Origin: Microbacterium mangrovi
GTDB lineage: Bacteria > Actinomycetota > Actinomycetes > Actinomycetales > Microbacteriaceae
Direction of reading: 5' to 3'
Assembly: GCF_000802305.1 (NCBI RefSeq)
Contig: NZ_JTDK01000006.1
Location: 496,001-560,000, forward strand
DNA length: 64,000 bases
A program made the position numbers and the translations under genes. The notes beneath the pieces were generated by a model. The model had not been told where the DNA came from. It saw nothing but the letters and a program-made list of their open reading frames with translations, and searched no databases. Of the stretch, positions 1 to 8,112 are shown one piece after another (the stretch's first letter is position 1; each line of letters opens with the position of its first letter).

Positions 1-1013
1 CGGTGACCAGTCGCTGGATGGGCCGCTGGGGCATGCGTCCGGTGCTGACGCTCACCACGATCGTGTGCGCGGTCGCCATCACCGCCCTCGCATTCGTCCC
101 GCCGGTACTCCCGGTGTACGTGGTGCTCGGCGCCCTCGCCGGGCTCGCCACCCCTCCGGTGCAATCCGCCGCGCGCACAATCTACCCGAAGCTCGTCAAC
201 TCCACGCAGCTCACGCCGCTGTTCTCGCTGGACGCCTCGCTGCAGGAGATCATCTGGATCGTCGCCCCGGTGGTCGTGACCTTCGTGTCCACGCAGATCA
301 GCACGGTCGCCGGGCTGCTGATGATCGTGCTCATCCTGCTGGGCGGCGGCGCCTGGTTCATCCTGTCCCCCGAAGTCGGCCGCGTGCGCATCCCGCGCAG
401 CCGCCGGGCGTTCGGCCGCGTGCTGCTGCGGCCCGCCGTGCTGCTGGCCACCGTCGTCGGATTCCTCCTCATCGGCGCCTGCGCCTCGGTCGAAGCGGGC
501 GTCGTGGCCACCTTCGGGCACGACGGAGCCGAAGCCGGCATCGTCCTGGCGGTCTTCTCGCTCGGCAGCCTGGCCGGAGGCCTGCTCTCCGGACGCATCC
601 CGATCAGCCGCTGGGCGATGGCCCGCCGCCTCGCGATCTTTACGGCGGGTCTCGCCCTCACCCTCGTCTCACTGAACGTCTGGTGGCTCGGCGGGTCGCT
701 CGTGGTCGCGGGCATCGGCATCGCGCCCGCACTGGCCGTGCTCTTCGCGATGACCTCGGCGAGCGTGAAGTTCAGCGACACTGCCGAAGCCTTCGGGTGG
801 ATCGGCACCGGCCAGCTGATCGGCGCCGCCGCCGGATCGGCGATCGCCGGGTTCCTCATCGACGGGGCCGGGCCCGTCGGCGCGTTCCTCACCGCGACCG
901 CCTTCGCGGTCGTCGGCCTCGTCGTGTCGGTCGTCTTCGTGCGCGGCTTCCCGGACCTGCGGTTCCGCGACGCGAGCCCGATCCCGGACACAGAACCCGT
1001 CCACCTGCCGTGA
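1..1013 (+). CDS. MFS transporter, 5'-truncated
   Basis: This is the C-terminal part of a major facilitator superfamily exporter in the inner membrane. About 336 residues are visible against roughly 400 for the family, and they form about ten hydrophobic segments. The visible start (SRWMGRWGMRPVL) resembles the loop 2-3 motif A of MFS proteins, so the first two helices lie upstream of the window and the GTG at position 3 is probably internal. The chain ends in a short polar tail. The next gene begins 22 bp later on the same strand, so the two may be co-transcribed. The substrate cannot be told from the sequence. Confidence 0.85.
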   Translation, partial: VTSRWMGRWGMRPVLTLTTIVCAVAITALAFVPPVLPVYVVLGALAGLATPPVQSAARTIYPKLVNSTQLTPLFSLDASLQEIIWIVAPVVVTFVSTQISTVAGLLMIVLILLGGGAWFILSPEVGRVRIPRSRRAFGRVLLRPAVLLATVVGFLLIGACASVEAGVVATFGHDGAEAGIVLAVFSLGSLAGGLLSGRIPISRWAMARRLAIFTAGLALTLVSLNVWWLGGSLVVAGIGIAPALAVLFAMTSASVKFSDTAEAFGWIGTGQLIGAAAGSAIAGFLIDGAGPVGAFLTATAFAVVGLVVSVVFVRGFPDLRFRDASPIPDTEPVHLP

Positions 1014-1035
1014 TCCCGCGGCGAAAGGAGCACCG

Positions 1036-1791
1036 ATGGTCTCGCCCGTGACCCTGCCCCGGCTGAGCTGGGGAGACCCGGCATCCTCCCGGCACGCGCT
1101 CCTCGCGCACGGCCTGGGCTCGACGGGCGCCTTGATGTGGCGGTTCGGGCTGACGCTCGCCGACGCCGGCTGGTTCGCGCAGGCGGTCGACCTGCGCGGG
1201 CACGGCGACGCGCCGCGCGCCCTCGACTACCGCCTCGACGCCTTCGCCTCCGACCTCGAGCACACGCATCCCGACCACGCCGGATCCTGGGACCTCGTGA
1301 TCGGGCACTCCCTCGGCGGGGCGGCCGCGACGCTGGCGAGCGCGCGGCATCCGCGCTGGGCGCGCCGGCTCGTGCTCGTCGATCCCGCGATCCATCTCGA
1401 CGACCACCAGCGCGCCGAGGTGAACGCCGGTCAGGCGGCATCCGCCTCCGCGCCCGGCGTCGACGCGATCCGCAGCGTCAACCCGCACTGGCACGAACTC
1501 GACGTCGAGCTCAAGGCGGATGCCCTGCGGCGGTGCAGCCGGTGGGCGATCGAACAGGTGGGCGTGCAGAACGAGACCTGGGACGTGCGGGACGCCGCCG
1601 CCGCGATCACCGTTCCGACGCATGTCATCGCGGCCGACCCCGAGGTGTCCTCGCTGTTCCACGGCCGCACGGCCGAGGAGGTGCTCGGCAATCCCGCCTT
1701 CTCGATGTCGGTCGTCCCTGGAGCCGGCCACTCCCTGCACCGCGACAAGCCCGAACAGGCCATGACCCAGCTGCTGGAGGCACTCCGATGA
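1036..1791 (+). CDS. alpha/beta hydrolase
   Basis: A 251-residue cytoplasmic alpha/beta-fold hydrolase. It has an oxyanion-hole segment (LLAHGLGSTG, residues 20-29), a nucleophile elbow GHSLGG near residue 94 and a late GAGHSLHRD segment that supplies the catalytic histidine, so the Ser-Asp-His triad looks intact. The ATG is preceded by an AAAGGAG ribosome binding site at 6-7 nt. The stop codon overlaps the start of the acyl-CoA dehydrogenase gene (ATGA at 1788-1791), which points to translational coupling. A role as thioesterase or esterase beside an acyl-CoA enzyme is plausible, but the substrate is unknown. Confidence 0.88.
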   Translation: MVSPVTLPRLSWGDPASSRHALLAHGLGSTGALMWRFGLTLADAGWFAQAVDLRGHGDAPRALDYRLDAFASDLEHTHPDHAGSWDLVIGHSLGGAAATLASARHPRWARRLVLVDPAIHLDDHQRAEVNAGQAASASAPGVDAIRSVNPHWHELDVELKADALRRCSRWAIEQVGVQNETWDVRDAAAAITVPTHVIAADPEVSSLFHGRTAEEVLGNPAFSMSVVPGAGHSLHRDKPEQAMTQLLEALR

Positions 1792-2948
1792 GCGATTTCG
1801 ACCCCGCCGTCCTTCTTCCCGACGACCTTCTGGAGCGCATCCGGTCGCGGGCCGCCCAGGTCGACCACGACAACGTGTTCCCGCAGCAGGACCTCGACGA
1901 GCTCCGCGAGGCCGGGTACCTCGCCGTGCTCGTTCCGGCGGAGCTGGGCGGCGCGGGCCTCGAACTCGCCGAGGTCTCGCTCCTGCAGCAGCGGCTCGCG
2001 ACGGCATCCCCGGCCACCGCCCTCGCTGTCAACATGCACCTGGTCTGGACGGGCGTCGCAAAGGTGATGGGCGATCGCGGAATCGACTCGCTGCGGTTCG
2101 TCCAGGAAGGGGCGGCCGCCGGCGAGGTGTACGCGTTCGGCATCAGCGAGGCCGGCAACGACCTGGTGCTGTTCGGCAGCGACACCGACGCGGTGCCGCT
2201 GCCCGACGGCGGATACGTCTTCACCGGGCGCAAGATCTTCACCTCGCTCGGGCCGGTGTGGACCAGGCTCGGGCTCCACGGGCTCGACACGACCTCACCC
2301 GACGGTCCCAAGCTCGTCTACGCGTTCGTCCCGCGATCCGACGCCGTCGTGACGCGCGACGACTGGGACACGATGGGCATGCGCGGCACGCAGAGCCGCA
2401 CCACCGAGCTGAACGGCGTCGTGGCTCTCCCGGAGCACGTGGTCCGCCGGGTGGATGCCGGCCCGAGCGCCGATCCGATCGTCTTCGGCATCTTCAGCGT
2501 GTTCGAGCTGCTCCTCGCCTCGGTGTACACCGGCGTCGCGCGACGCGCCCTCGACCTCGCCGTCGAGGCCGCCGCACGACGCACCTCGAAGCGCACGGGC
2601 CGTCCCCTCAGCGAGGATCCCGACATCCGATGGCGCATCGCCGGGATGGCGCTGGCGTACGACGCGCTCCCCCTTCAGCTCTCTGTGCTCTGCGCGGACG
2701 TGGATGCCGGGGTCGACCACGGCGCGCGCTGGTTCACGCTGCTGTCCGGCGTCAAGCACCGCGCCGTGACGATGGCCAAGCACGTCGTCGACGAGGCGAT
2801 GCTCACCGCCGGCGGGTCGTCGTACTTCACCCGCAACGAGCTCAGCCGGCTGTACCGCGACGTGCTGGCCGGGATTTTCCACCCCTCCGACCCGGAATCT
2901 GCGCACTCGACGGCAGCGAGCGCCTGGCTCGGCCCGCTGCCGTCCTGA
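1788..2948 (+). CDS. acyl-CoA dehydrogenase family protein
   Basis: A 386-residue flavoprotein of the acyl-CoA dehydrogenase family. The N-terminal helical domain (residues 1-120) contains the VPAELGGAGL segment. The central beta domain has GISEAGND and MGMRGTQSRTTE segments, and the C-terminal helical bundle starts near residue 235. The reading frame stays open upstream, but the ATG at 1788 overlaps the hydrolase stop and opens with the usual family N-terminus, so I chose it. It probably oxidises an acyl-CoA or acts as a related FAD monooxygenase or desulfurase of the same fold. Its partner may be the hydrolase just upstream. Confidence 0.85.
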   Translation: MSDFDPAVLLPDDLLERIRSRAAQVDHDNVFPQQDLDELREAGYLAVLVPAELGGAGLELAEVSLLQQRLATASPATALAVNMHLVWTGVAKVMGDRGIDSLRFVQEGAAAGEVYAFGISEAGNDLVLFGSDTDAVPLPDGGYVFTGRKIFTSLGPVWTRLGLHGLDTTSPDGPKLVYAFVPRSDAVVTRDDWDTMGMRGTQSRTTELNGVVALPEHVVRRVDAGPSADPIVFGIFSVFELLLASVYTGVARRALDLAVEAAARRTSKRTGRPLSEDPDIRWRIAGMALAYDALPLQLSVLCADVDAGVDHGARWFTLLSGVKHRAVTMAKHVVDEAMLTAGGSSYFTRNELSRLYRDVLAGIFHPSDPESAHSTAASAWLGPLPS

Positions 2949-2963
2949 GCGGGCGGCCTCGAC

Positions 2964-4094
2964 TCAGACGCCCATCCGGTCGAGGGCGGCGGCGAGCCGG
3001 GTGACGGTGCCGTCGACGTCGCCGAGCTTGTCGAGTCCGAACAGCCCGACCCGGAAGGTCGAGAACGTGTCCGGCTCACCGCAGTGCAGGGGAACGCCCG
3101 CGGCGACCTGGATCCCGTGGGCGGCGAACGACGAGCCGGTGCGCAGCCCCGGGTCGTCCGTGTGCACGACCACGACGCTCGGGGCGGCGAATCCGGCTGC
3201 GGCCACCGAGGGGAGGCCGTGCTCCGCGAGCAGGTCCCGGACCCGCGCGCCGAGGTCGAGCTGCGCCCCGCGCAGCGTGTCGAGGCCGCGACCGGTGGTC
3301 TCGATCATCTGACCCAGGTTGTGCAGGATCGAGTCGGTCGGCATGGTCGCGTGGTACGCCGCCTTGCCGTCGCGGTATGCGTCGGAGATCTTCAGCCACG
3401 TGCCGAGGTCGACGGCGAAGCTCGTGGTCGTGCCCGATTCCACAGCCGCGCGCCCCGCCGCGCTGAGCATGACGTAGCCGACGCCGGGCGTGCCACTCCA
3501 TCCCTTCTGCGGGGCGCTGAGCAGCACGTCGACTCCGAGAGCCTCCATGTCCACCCACATCGCGCCCGACGCGATGCAGTCCAGCACGAGGAGTCCGCCG
3601 TTCTCGTGCACGGCATCCGCCAGCGCCCGCACATACGCGTCGGGCAGCAGCATGCCCGCCGCGGTCTCCACGTGCGGCGCGAAGACGATCCCCGCGCCCT
3701 GGCTGCGGATCGCCGCCACGACCTCGTCGATGGGTGCCGGCTCCCAGAGCGCCTGATGTCCGTCGCCCGTGGGGCGGGCGGCGCAGACCGTCGTCTCGGC
3801 GGCGATCGACCCCGCGTCGAGGATCTGCGACCACCGATACGAGAACAGCCCGTTGCGCACGACGAGCGCGCGGCGGCCCGTCGCCAGACGGCGCGCGGTC
3901 GCCTCCATGGCATAGGTGCCGCCGCCGTTCACGAGGGCGACGCTGTCGGCTCCGTACGTGCTGCGCAGGATGTCGAGGGTCTCGCGGGCCGCCGCGATGA
4001 ACCGCTGCGACATGTGGTTCAGCGAGCGGTCGGTGAAGACCACCGAGTACTCGAGAAGGCCGTCCGGATCGATGTCAGCGTGGGGAAGGGTCAT
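2964..4094 (-). CDS. class V aminotransferase (alanine-glyoxylate type)
   Basis: A 376-residue PLP-dependent fold-type I enzyme of the alanine-glyoxylate/serine-pyruvate aminotransferase group. Visible features are the phosphate-binding VNGGGTYAMEA segment (residues 55-65), the cofactor aspartate in LVLDCIASGAMWVD, and the Schiff-base lysine in LLSAPQKGWSG (near residue 197). It lies 27 bp downstream of the GMC oxidoreductase gene on the same strand, so the two may form an operon, and it is convergent with the acyl-CoA dehydrogenase gene 15 bp away. The ribosome binding site is weak. The exact amino donor and acceptor cannot be assigned. Confidence 0.85.
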   Translation of the reverse strand: MTLPHADIDPDGLLEYSVVFTDRSLNHMSQRFIAAARETLDILRSTYGADSVALVNGGGTYAMEATARRLATGRRALVVRNGLFSYRWSQILDAGSIAAETTVCAARPTGDGHQALWEPAPIDEVVAAIRSQGAGIVFAPHVETAAGMLLPDAYVRALADAVHENGGLLVLDCIASGAMWVDMEALGVDVLLSAPQKGWSGTPGVGYVMLSAAGRAAVESGTTTSFAVDLGTWLKISDAYRDGKAAYHATMPTDSILHNLGQMIETTGRGLDTLRGAQLDLGARVRDLLAEHGLPSVAAAGFAAPSVVVVHTDDPGLRTGSSFAAHGIQVAAGVPLHCGEPDTFSTFRVGLFGLDKLGDVDGTVTRLAAALDRMGV

Positions 4095-4121
4095 GCGCCC
4101 AGCATCCCACGATGCCGTCGC

Positions 4122-6200
4122 TCACCGCGGCCAGGCCTCCACCAGGCGCTGCGACACGCGGAATGCGTTCGCGACGATCGTCAAGGTCGGGTTCACGGAG
4201 CCGTTGGTGGGATGCAGGGACGAGTCGCACACGTAGATCCGGCGCGTTCCGTGCACGCGGCCACCGGCGTCGGTGGCGGAATGCTCGGGCGAATCGCCCA
4301 TCCGCATCGTGCCGCACGAGTGCTCGCCCGCCGCCGAGGCCGTCGCCGGGCCGGACAGACGACGGACGGCGCGGGCCCCGGCGGCATCCAGCCAGCGCGC
4401 GCCCTCGACCGCCATGCCGTCCTCGACCAGACGGGACGCGGCGTGCACGTTCTTGCGCAGTGCGGCGCCGGGTCGACCCCATCGGTCACGCACCTGGCCC
4501 GCGAGGGTCACCCGCGAGACCGGCATCGGAATCTCCTGCCCCATCCCGAACACCCCGAACACGTGGGCCCGGCCGTCGCGCATCCACTGCTTGTGGCCGG
4601 CGCCCCAGGCGGGAACGCCCTCGTTCGCGGGCGCCATCGCCGACGTGAGCGGAAGCAGACCCATGAGGTCGACGAGCACGCCGCCGCCCCACGGGATGCT
4701 CCCGGCGTGCACGTGGTCCAAGGTGGCGATCGAATGCCCGGGCCCGATGAAGGGCTTCACGGGCTCGTCCACCATTCCCACGATCGTGGTGAAGCGATGG
4801 TCGTGCAGGTGGCGTCCGACGTGGTCATTGCCGATGCCGCTGGCCAGCAGCAGCCGGGGCGTTTCGACGGCTCCCGCCGCGACGACGACGACATCGGCGC
4901 TCACCGTCAGGGTCACCGGCTCCCCCGACGTGTCCGCCATGATGGTGACTCCGGCACCGCTCGGGCCGTCGCGCACCTCGATCACCTCGGCGTCGACGAG
5001 CAGATCGCACCCGCCGGACGCCACAGCCCGTGCCACGAAGGTGTTGTGGGCGCCGTTCTTCGCATCGACCGGACACGCGTGGCCGACGCACTGCGGGCAG
5101 CGCACACAGGCCGGGCGACCGTCGTGCGGCACGCTGTTGATCGCGAGCGGAATCGGCCCCCAGCCCCAGCCGAGTCGCTCAGCGGCGCGCGAGAGCAGCT
5201 CACGCGCCGGTTCGGTGCCCATCGCCGGCATCGGATACCCGGCCGAGCGCGGTGTGCGCCGGGTCAGCGCGCCCGTCTCGCCGGCGACGCCCAGTTCCCA
5301 TTCGGCCCGGGTGTAGTGCGGCTCCATCTCGTCGTAGTCGACGGGCCAGTCCGCCAGGCTCGCGCCTTCCGGGTTGCCGTACTCGCTCGCCATCGCGAAG
5401 TCCTCCGGGAGGAATCGCCACGACATGCCCTGCCAGACCCGCGTCCCCCCGCCGAGGACGTCGGCATTGAGGCCGTATGGTCCGGCGTCGCCGGTGCCGT
5501 CGACGACCTCGTCGTGGTCGCCGGCTCGGATCAGACGCGGATGACCCTGCCCCGGCCCGACCGTCGGCCAATACACGGCGTTGCGTTTGCCGTGCAGGTG
5601 ATCGCCGCGAAGGGCCGAGTTCGGCAGCAGCGGCGCACGCTCCACGAGCAGCACCCGGCGCCCTGCCTCGGTGAGCACCTGTGCGGCGACACCGCCGCCG
5701 GGCCCGGTGCCGACGATGATCGCGTCGTAGCGCGCGGCCACCTGACGCGGCGAGATCGTGGCGGGCAGTGCCGGGTCGATCGGGTCCACGCCGGGCGGCA
5801 CGGCGCGGTAGCCGACCATCTCCAGGCCCGCCGGGCTCCGTCCGTCGGCAGCCGCGTAGTACCCCTCCCAGCAGACCCGGCGCAGCGCCTCGAACTCCGC
5901 CGCTGCGGACTCGCCGGCGAGCAGTTCGTCCTGGCGGTGAACGGGCAGCTCGGCGAACCCGCCGGCCCCGTCCCCTGCAGCCGCGGCATCCAGCCGCCCG
6001 GCGAGCGCCTCCAGGAGCGGTCGCGCCCAGGCGAGATCACGATGGGCCGGTCCGTCCTCATCGGTCAGATACGCCCCCACTCCCCCGACCCAGCCCGACG
6101 GCCATGCGTCGGCCGGGATGATCCGGTCGACGGCTGCCCGCAGAGTCGGAAGGGCGCGACGGAATCCGTCGCGCCCTTCCGCGGACTCACCGGCCGGCAA
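4122..6200 (-). CDS. GMC oxidoreductase with N-terminal gluconate-dehydrogenase-like domain
   Basis: A protein of about 692 residues. Residues 15-150 resemble the small (subunit 3) partner of gluconate 2-dehydrogenase. An FAD-binding GMC domain then begins at DAIIVGTGPGGGVAA (near residue 190). A cysteine cluster, CVRCPQCVGHACP, lies near residue 365, and the C-terminal GMC segment contains HSCGTMRMG and SLHPTNGSVNPTLT with the catalytic His/Asn region. It probably oxidises a sugar or polyol alcohol group. The start is uncertain: the only early in-frame start is TTG at 6200, which overlaps the end of the upstream permease gene and places a perfect inverted repeat (6148-6180) inside the first codons. 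The family N-terminus requires at least residue 20 onward. Confidence 0.8.
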   Translation of the reverse strand: MPAGESAEGRDGFRRALPTLRAAVDRIIPADAWPSGWVGGVGAYLTDEDGPAHRDLAWARPLLEALAGRLDAAAAGDGAGGFAELPVHRQDELLAGESAAAEFEALRRVCWEGYYAAADGRSPAGLEMVGYRAVPPGVDPIDPALPATISPRQVAARYDAIIVGTGPGGGVAAQVLTEAGRRVLLVERAPLLPNSALRGDHLHGKRNAVYWPTVGPGQGHPRLIRAGDHDEVVDGTGDAGPYGLNADVLGGGTRVWQGMSWRFLPEDFAMASEYGNPEGASLADWPVDYDEMEPHYTRAEWELGVAGETGALTRRTPRSAGYPMPAMGTEPARELLSRAAERLGWGWGPIPLAINSVPHDGRPACVRCPQCVGHACPVDAKNGAHNTFVARAVASGGCDLLVDAEVIEVRDGPSGAGVTIMADTSGEPVTLTVSADVVVVAAGAVETPRLLLASGIGNDHVGRHLHDHRFTTIVGMVDEPVKPFIGPGHSIATLDHVHAGSIPWGGGVLVDLMGLLPLTSAMAPANEGVPAWGAGHKQWMRDGRAHVFGVFGMGQEIPMPVSRVTLAGQVRDRWGRPGAALRKNVHAASRLVEDGMAVEGARWLDAAGARAVRRLSGPATASAAGEHSCGTMRMGDSPEHSATDAGGRVHGTRRIYVCDSSLHPTNGSVNPTLTIVANAFRVSQRLVEAWPR
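6148..6180. terminator. Perfect inverted repeat at the permease/GMC boundary
   Basis: Two 16-bp arms (GGAAGGGCGCGACGGA and its exact complement) are separated by one base. The repeat lies 7 bp downstream of the sugar permease stop codon, so it could terminate or protect the 3' end of the ABC operon transcript. No T-rich tract follows on the minus strand, so it may be a processing or stability hairpin. It also falls within the apparent 5' end of the GMC gene. Confidence 0.55.
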
Positions 6201-7086
6201 GCGAACCGCCGATGCCGCCGACGCTGAAGTACTTGTTCAGGAAGGCGAACACGATCACCGGCGGGATCATCATCACGACCGCGACGGCCATGACCGAACC
6301 CCAGTCGGTGGCGTTCTGCTGGAAGAACGTCTCGAGGCCCTTCGGCAGCGTGTACACGCTCTGGTCCTGGAGGAAGATCAGCGCGATCAGGTAGTCGTTC
6401 CAGGCCAGCAGGAACGAGAAGATCGCCGTCGACAGGATGCCCGGCAGCGAGTTGCGCATCACGATCCGCGTGAAGCTGCCGAACACGCTCGCCCCGTCCA
6501 TCCAGGCCGCCTCTTCGAGGGAGATCGGGATGGAGTCGATATACGCGGCCATCATCCAGATCGCCACCGACATCGTCGAGCCGATGTAGACGATCGCCAC
6601 GCTCGCGAGCGTGTTGGTCAGCCCCAGCACCGAGAAGGTGATGAACAGCGGGATGACCGCTGTGACCACCGGGAGCGACTGGATCACGAACAGGATGAGC
6701 GAATACCCCGAGACGAGACGGTTGCGCACCCGCGAGAGCACATAGCCGGCGGGGGCGGCGACCGCCACCGCGACGATGACCGTGGCGAGCGCGACGATGA
6801 GGCTGTTCTTCAGCCACAGCAGCACGTCGGTCTGGGTGAAGACGTAGACGTAGTTCGCGAACGTGAATCCGGTCGCGGTGCTCGTGGACTGGCTGGGCTG
6901 CGTCGACAGCACGACCACGGCGATGATCGGCGCGATGATCAGGAGGGTGATGACCAGGATCAGGAGGAAGCGCCACCACTTGCCGCGCTCCCCCGTGGAG
7001 AGGTCCGCCTTCCCGCTCTTCCCCTTGCTCTCGAGGCCCCCGAGGGTGACGGGCGCCTGCGAGTCGCCATGCAGGATCTGGCTCAT
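6187..7086 (-). CDS. Carbohydrate ABC transporter permease (MalG type)
   Basis: A 299-residue inner-membrane permease of a CUT1-type sugar importer. It has an N-terminal membrane segment (residues 35-55) and the usual block of about five further helices. The EAA loop that docks the ATPase is EEAAWMDGASVFGSF (near residue 190). The ATG at 7086 overlaps the stop of the preceding permease gene by 4 nt (ATGA), so I rejected longer in-frame starts. It forms the channel with the 7083-8066 product. No ATP-binding subunit is encoded nearby. Actinobacterial importers of this class often share a distant MsiK-type ATPase. Confidence 0.93.
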   Translation of the reverse strand: MSQILHGDSQAPVTLGGLESKGKSGKADLSTGERGKWWRFLLILVITLLIIAPIIAVVVLSTQPSQSTSTATGFTFANYVYVFTQTDVLLWLKNSLIVALATVIVAVAVAAPAGYVLSRVRNRLVSGYSLILFVIQSLPVVTAVIPLFITFSVLGLTNTLASVAIVYIGSTMSVAIWMMAAYIDSIPISLEEAAWMDGASVFGSFTRIVMRNSLPGILSTAIFSFLLAWNDYLIALIFLQDQSVYTLPKGLETFFQQNATDWGSVMAVAVVMMIPPVIVFAFLNKYFSVGGIGGSLAGR

Positions 7087-8066
7087 TCGATGTTCACCTT
7101 CTTGATCTGTTGGTAGAGCACCACCGAGATGACCACGAGCACGGCGGTCATGATGAACGCGATCGCGGTGCCGATTCCGGTCTGCAGGTTCTGGAACGCG
7201 TACTGGTACGCGAGCACGATGAGGGTGGTGGTCGCGTTGACCGGGCCGCCCTGGGTCAGCAGGAAGATCGTCGGGAAGTCGTTCACGCAGAAGATGGTCA
7301 TGAGGATCCACGAGATGTACGTGGTCCGGGAGATCATCGGCAGCGTGATGCCCGTGAACGTGTGCCAGCTGCCCGCGCCGTCGACCTTCGCCGCCTCATA
7401 GACGTTGGTGTCGACGGACGCGAGGGCCGACGACATCATCATCATCATGAACGGGAAGCTGATCCAGACCTTGAAGATGCAGACCAGGATCTGAGCGAGC
7501 AGGGGGTCGCCCAGGAAGTTCACGTTGTCCATGCCGAACCACGAGAAGATGATCGGCAGCGGGCTCTGCGGCGTTGCGACCAGCCAGTTCCACGCCGTCG
7601 ACGAGACGACGATCGGGACGATCCACGGCAGCAGGAGCAGAACCTTGAAGGTCGTGTTGGCCGGAATCTTCGTGCGCAGCAGGAGTGCGAGTCCGAGACC
7701 GACGACCCACGAGCCGAAGACGCCGACGATCGTGAAGATCAACGTGAACTCGGCCGCCTGCCAGAACTGCGGCGATGTCAGGACGGTGACGTAGTTCTGC
7801 AGACCGACGAAGTCCGCCTCCCACGGCAGCGTCGATGGTGTGCCGTTCTGCAGCGACTGCAGGAAGGCATAGATGACGGGGAAGAGATTGAGAAGGATGA
7901 GCAGGATCAGCGACGGCAGCGCGAACGCCGACAGCGTCGGCCAGGACCGGCCGAGGGTCGTTCGCCCGCCATTGGGCCCGCGCGGCGCGGGGGCGGCCGG
8001 ACCACGGCCGGCCACCCCCACTCCACGTCTTGCTCTCTTCAGTCCCTCCGCGGCGTTCGCTGTCAT
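7083..8066 (-). CDS. Sugar ABC transporter permease (MalF type)
   Basis: A 327-residue inner-membrane permease and first partner of the MalG-type protein encoded next. A basic, Pro/Gly-rich cytoplasmic N-terminus of about 45 residues precedes the first helix (FALPSLILLILLNLFPVIYA). The EAA loop is YEAAKVDGAGSWHTFTGIT near residue 220. The gene starts 46 bp after the binding-protein gene and ends in a 4-nt overlap with the second permease, so the three form one operon on the minus strand. The sugar is unknown; neighbouring ThuA and Gfo/Idh genes suggest a modified sugar or disaccharide. Confidence 0.92.
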   Translation of the reverse strand: MTANAAEGLKRARRGVGVAGRGPAAPAPRGPNGGRTTLGRSWPTLSAFALPSLILLILLNLFPVIYAFLQSLQNGTPSTLPWEADFVGLQNYVTVLTSPQFWQAAEFTLIFTIVGVFGSWVVGLGLALLLRTKIPANTTFKVLLLLPWIVPIVVSSTAWNWLVATPQSPLPIIFSWFGMDNVNFLGDPLLAQILVCIFKVWISFPFMMMMMSSALASVDTNVYEAAKVDGAGSWHTFTGITLPMISRTTYISWILMTIFCVNDFPTIFLLTQGGPVNATTTLIVLAYQYAFQNLQTGIGTAIAFIMTAVLVVISVVLYQQIKKVNIE

Positions 8067-8112
8067 TGCGACTCCCCTCTGTGCGGTTGCGTCACCGGGC
8101 GAGACTGCCCGA

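Noticed and set aside
3084..6227. A 1047-codon open frame on the plus strand
   Set aside because: It is antisense to the aminotransferase and GMC genes, is Arg/Gly/His-rich and has no recognisable domain; high G+C makes such frames common.
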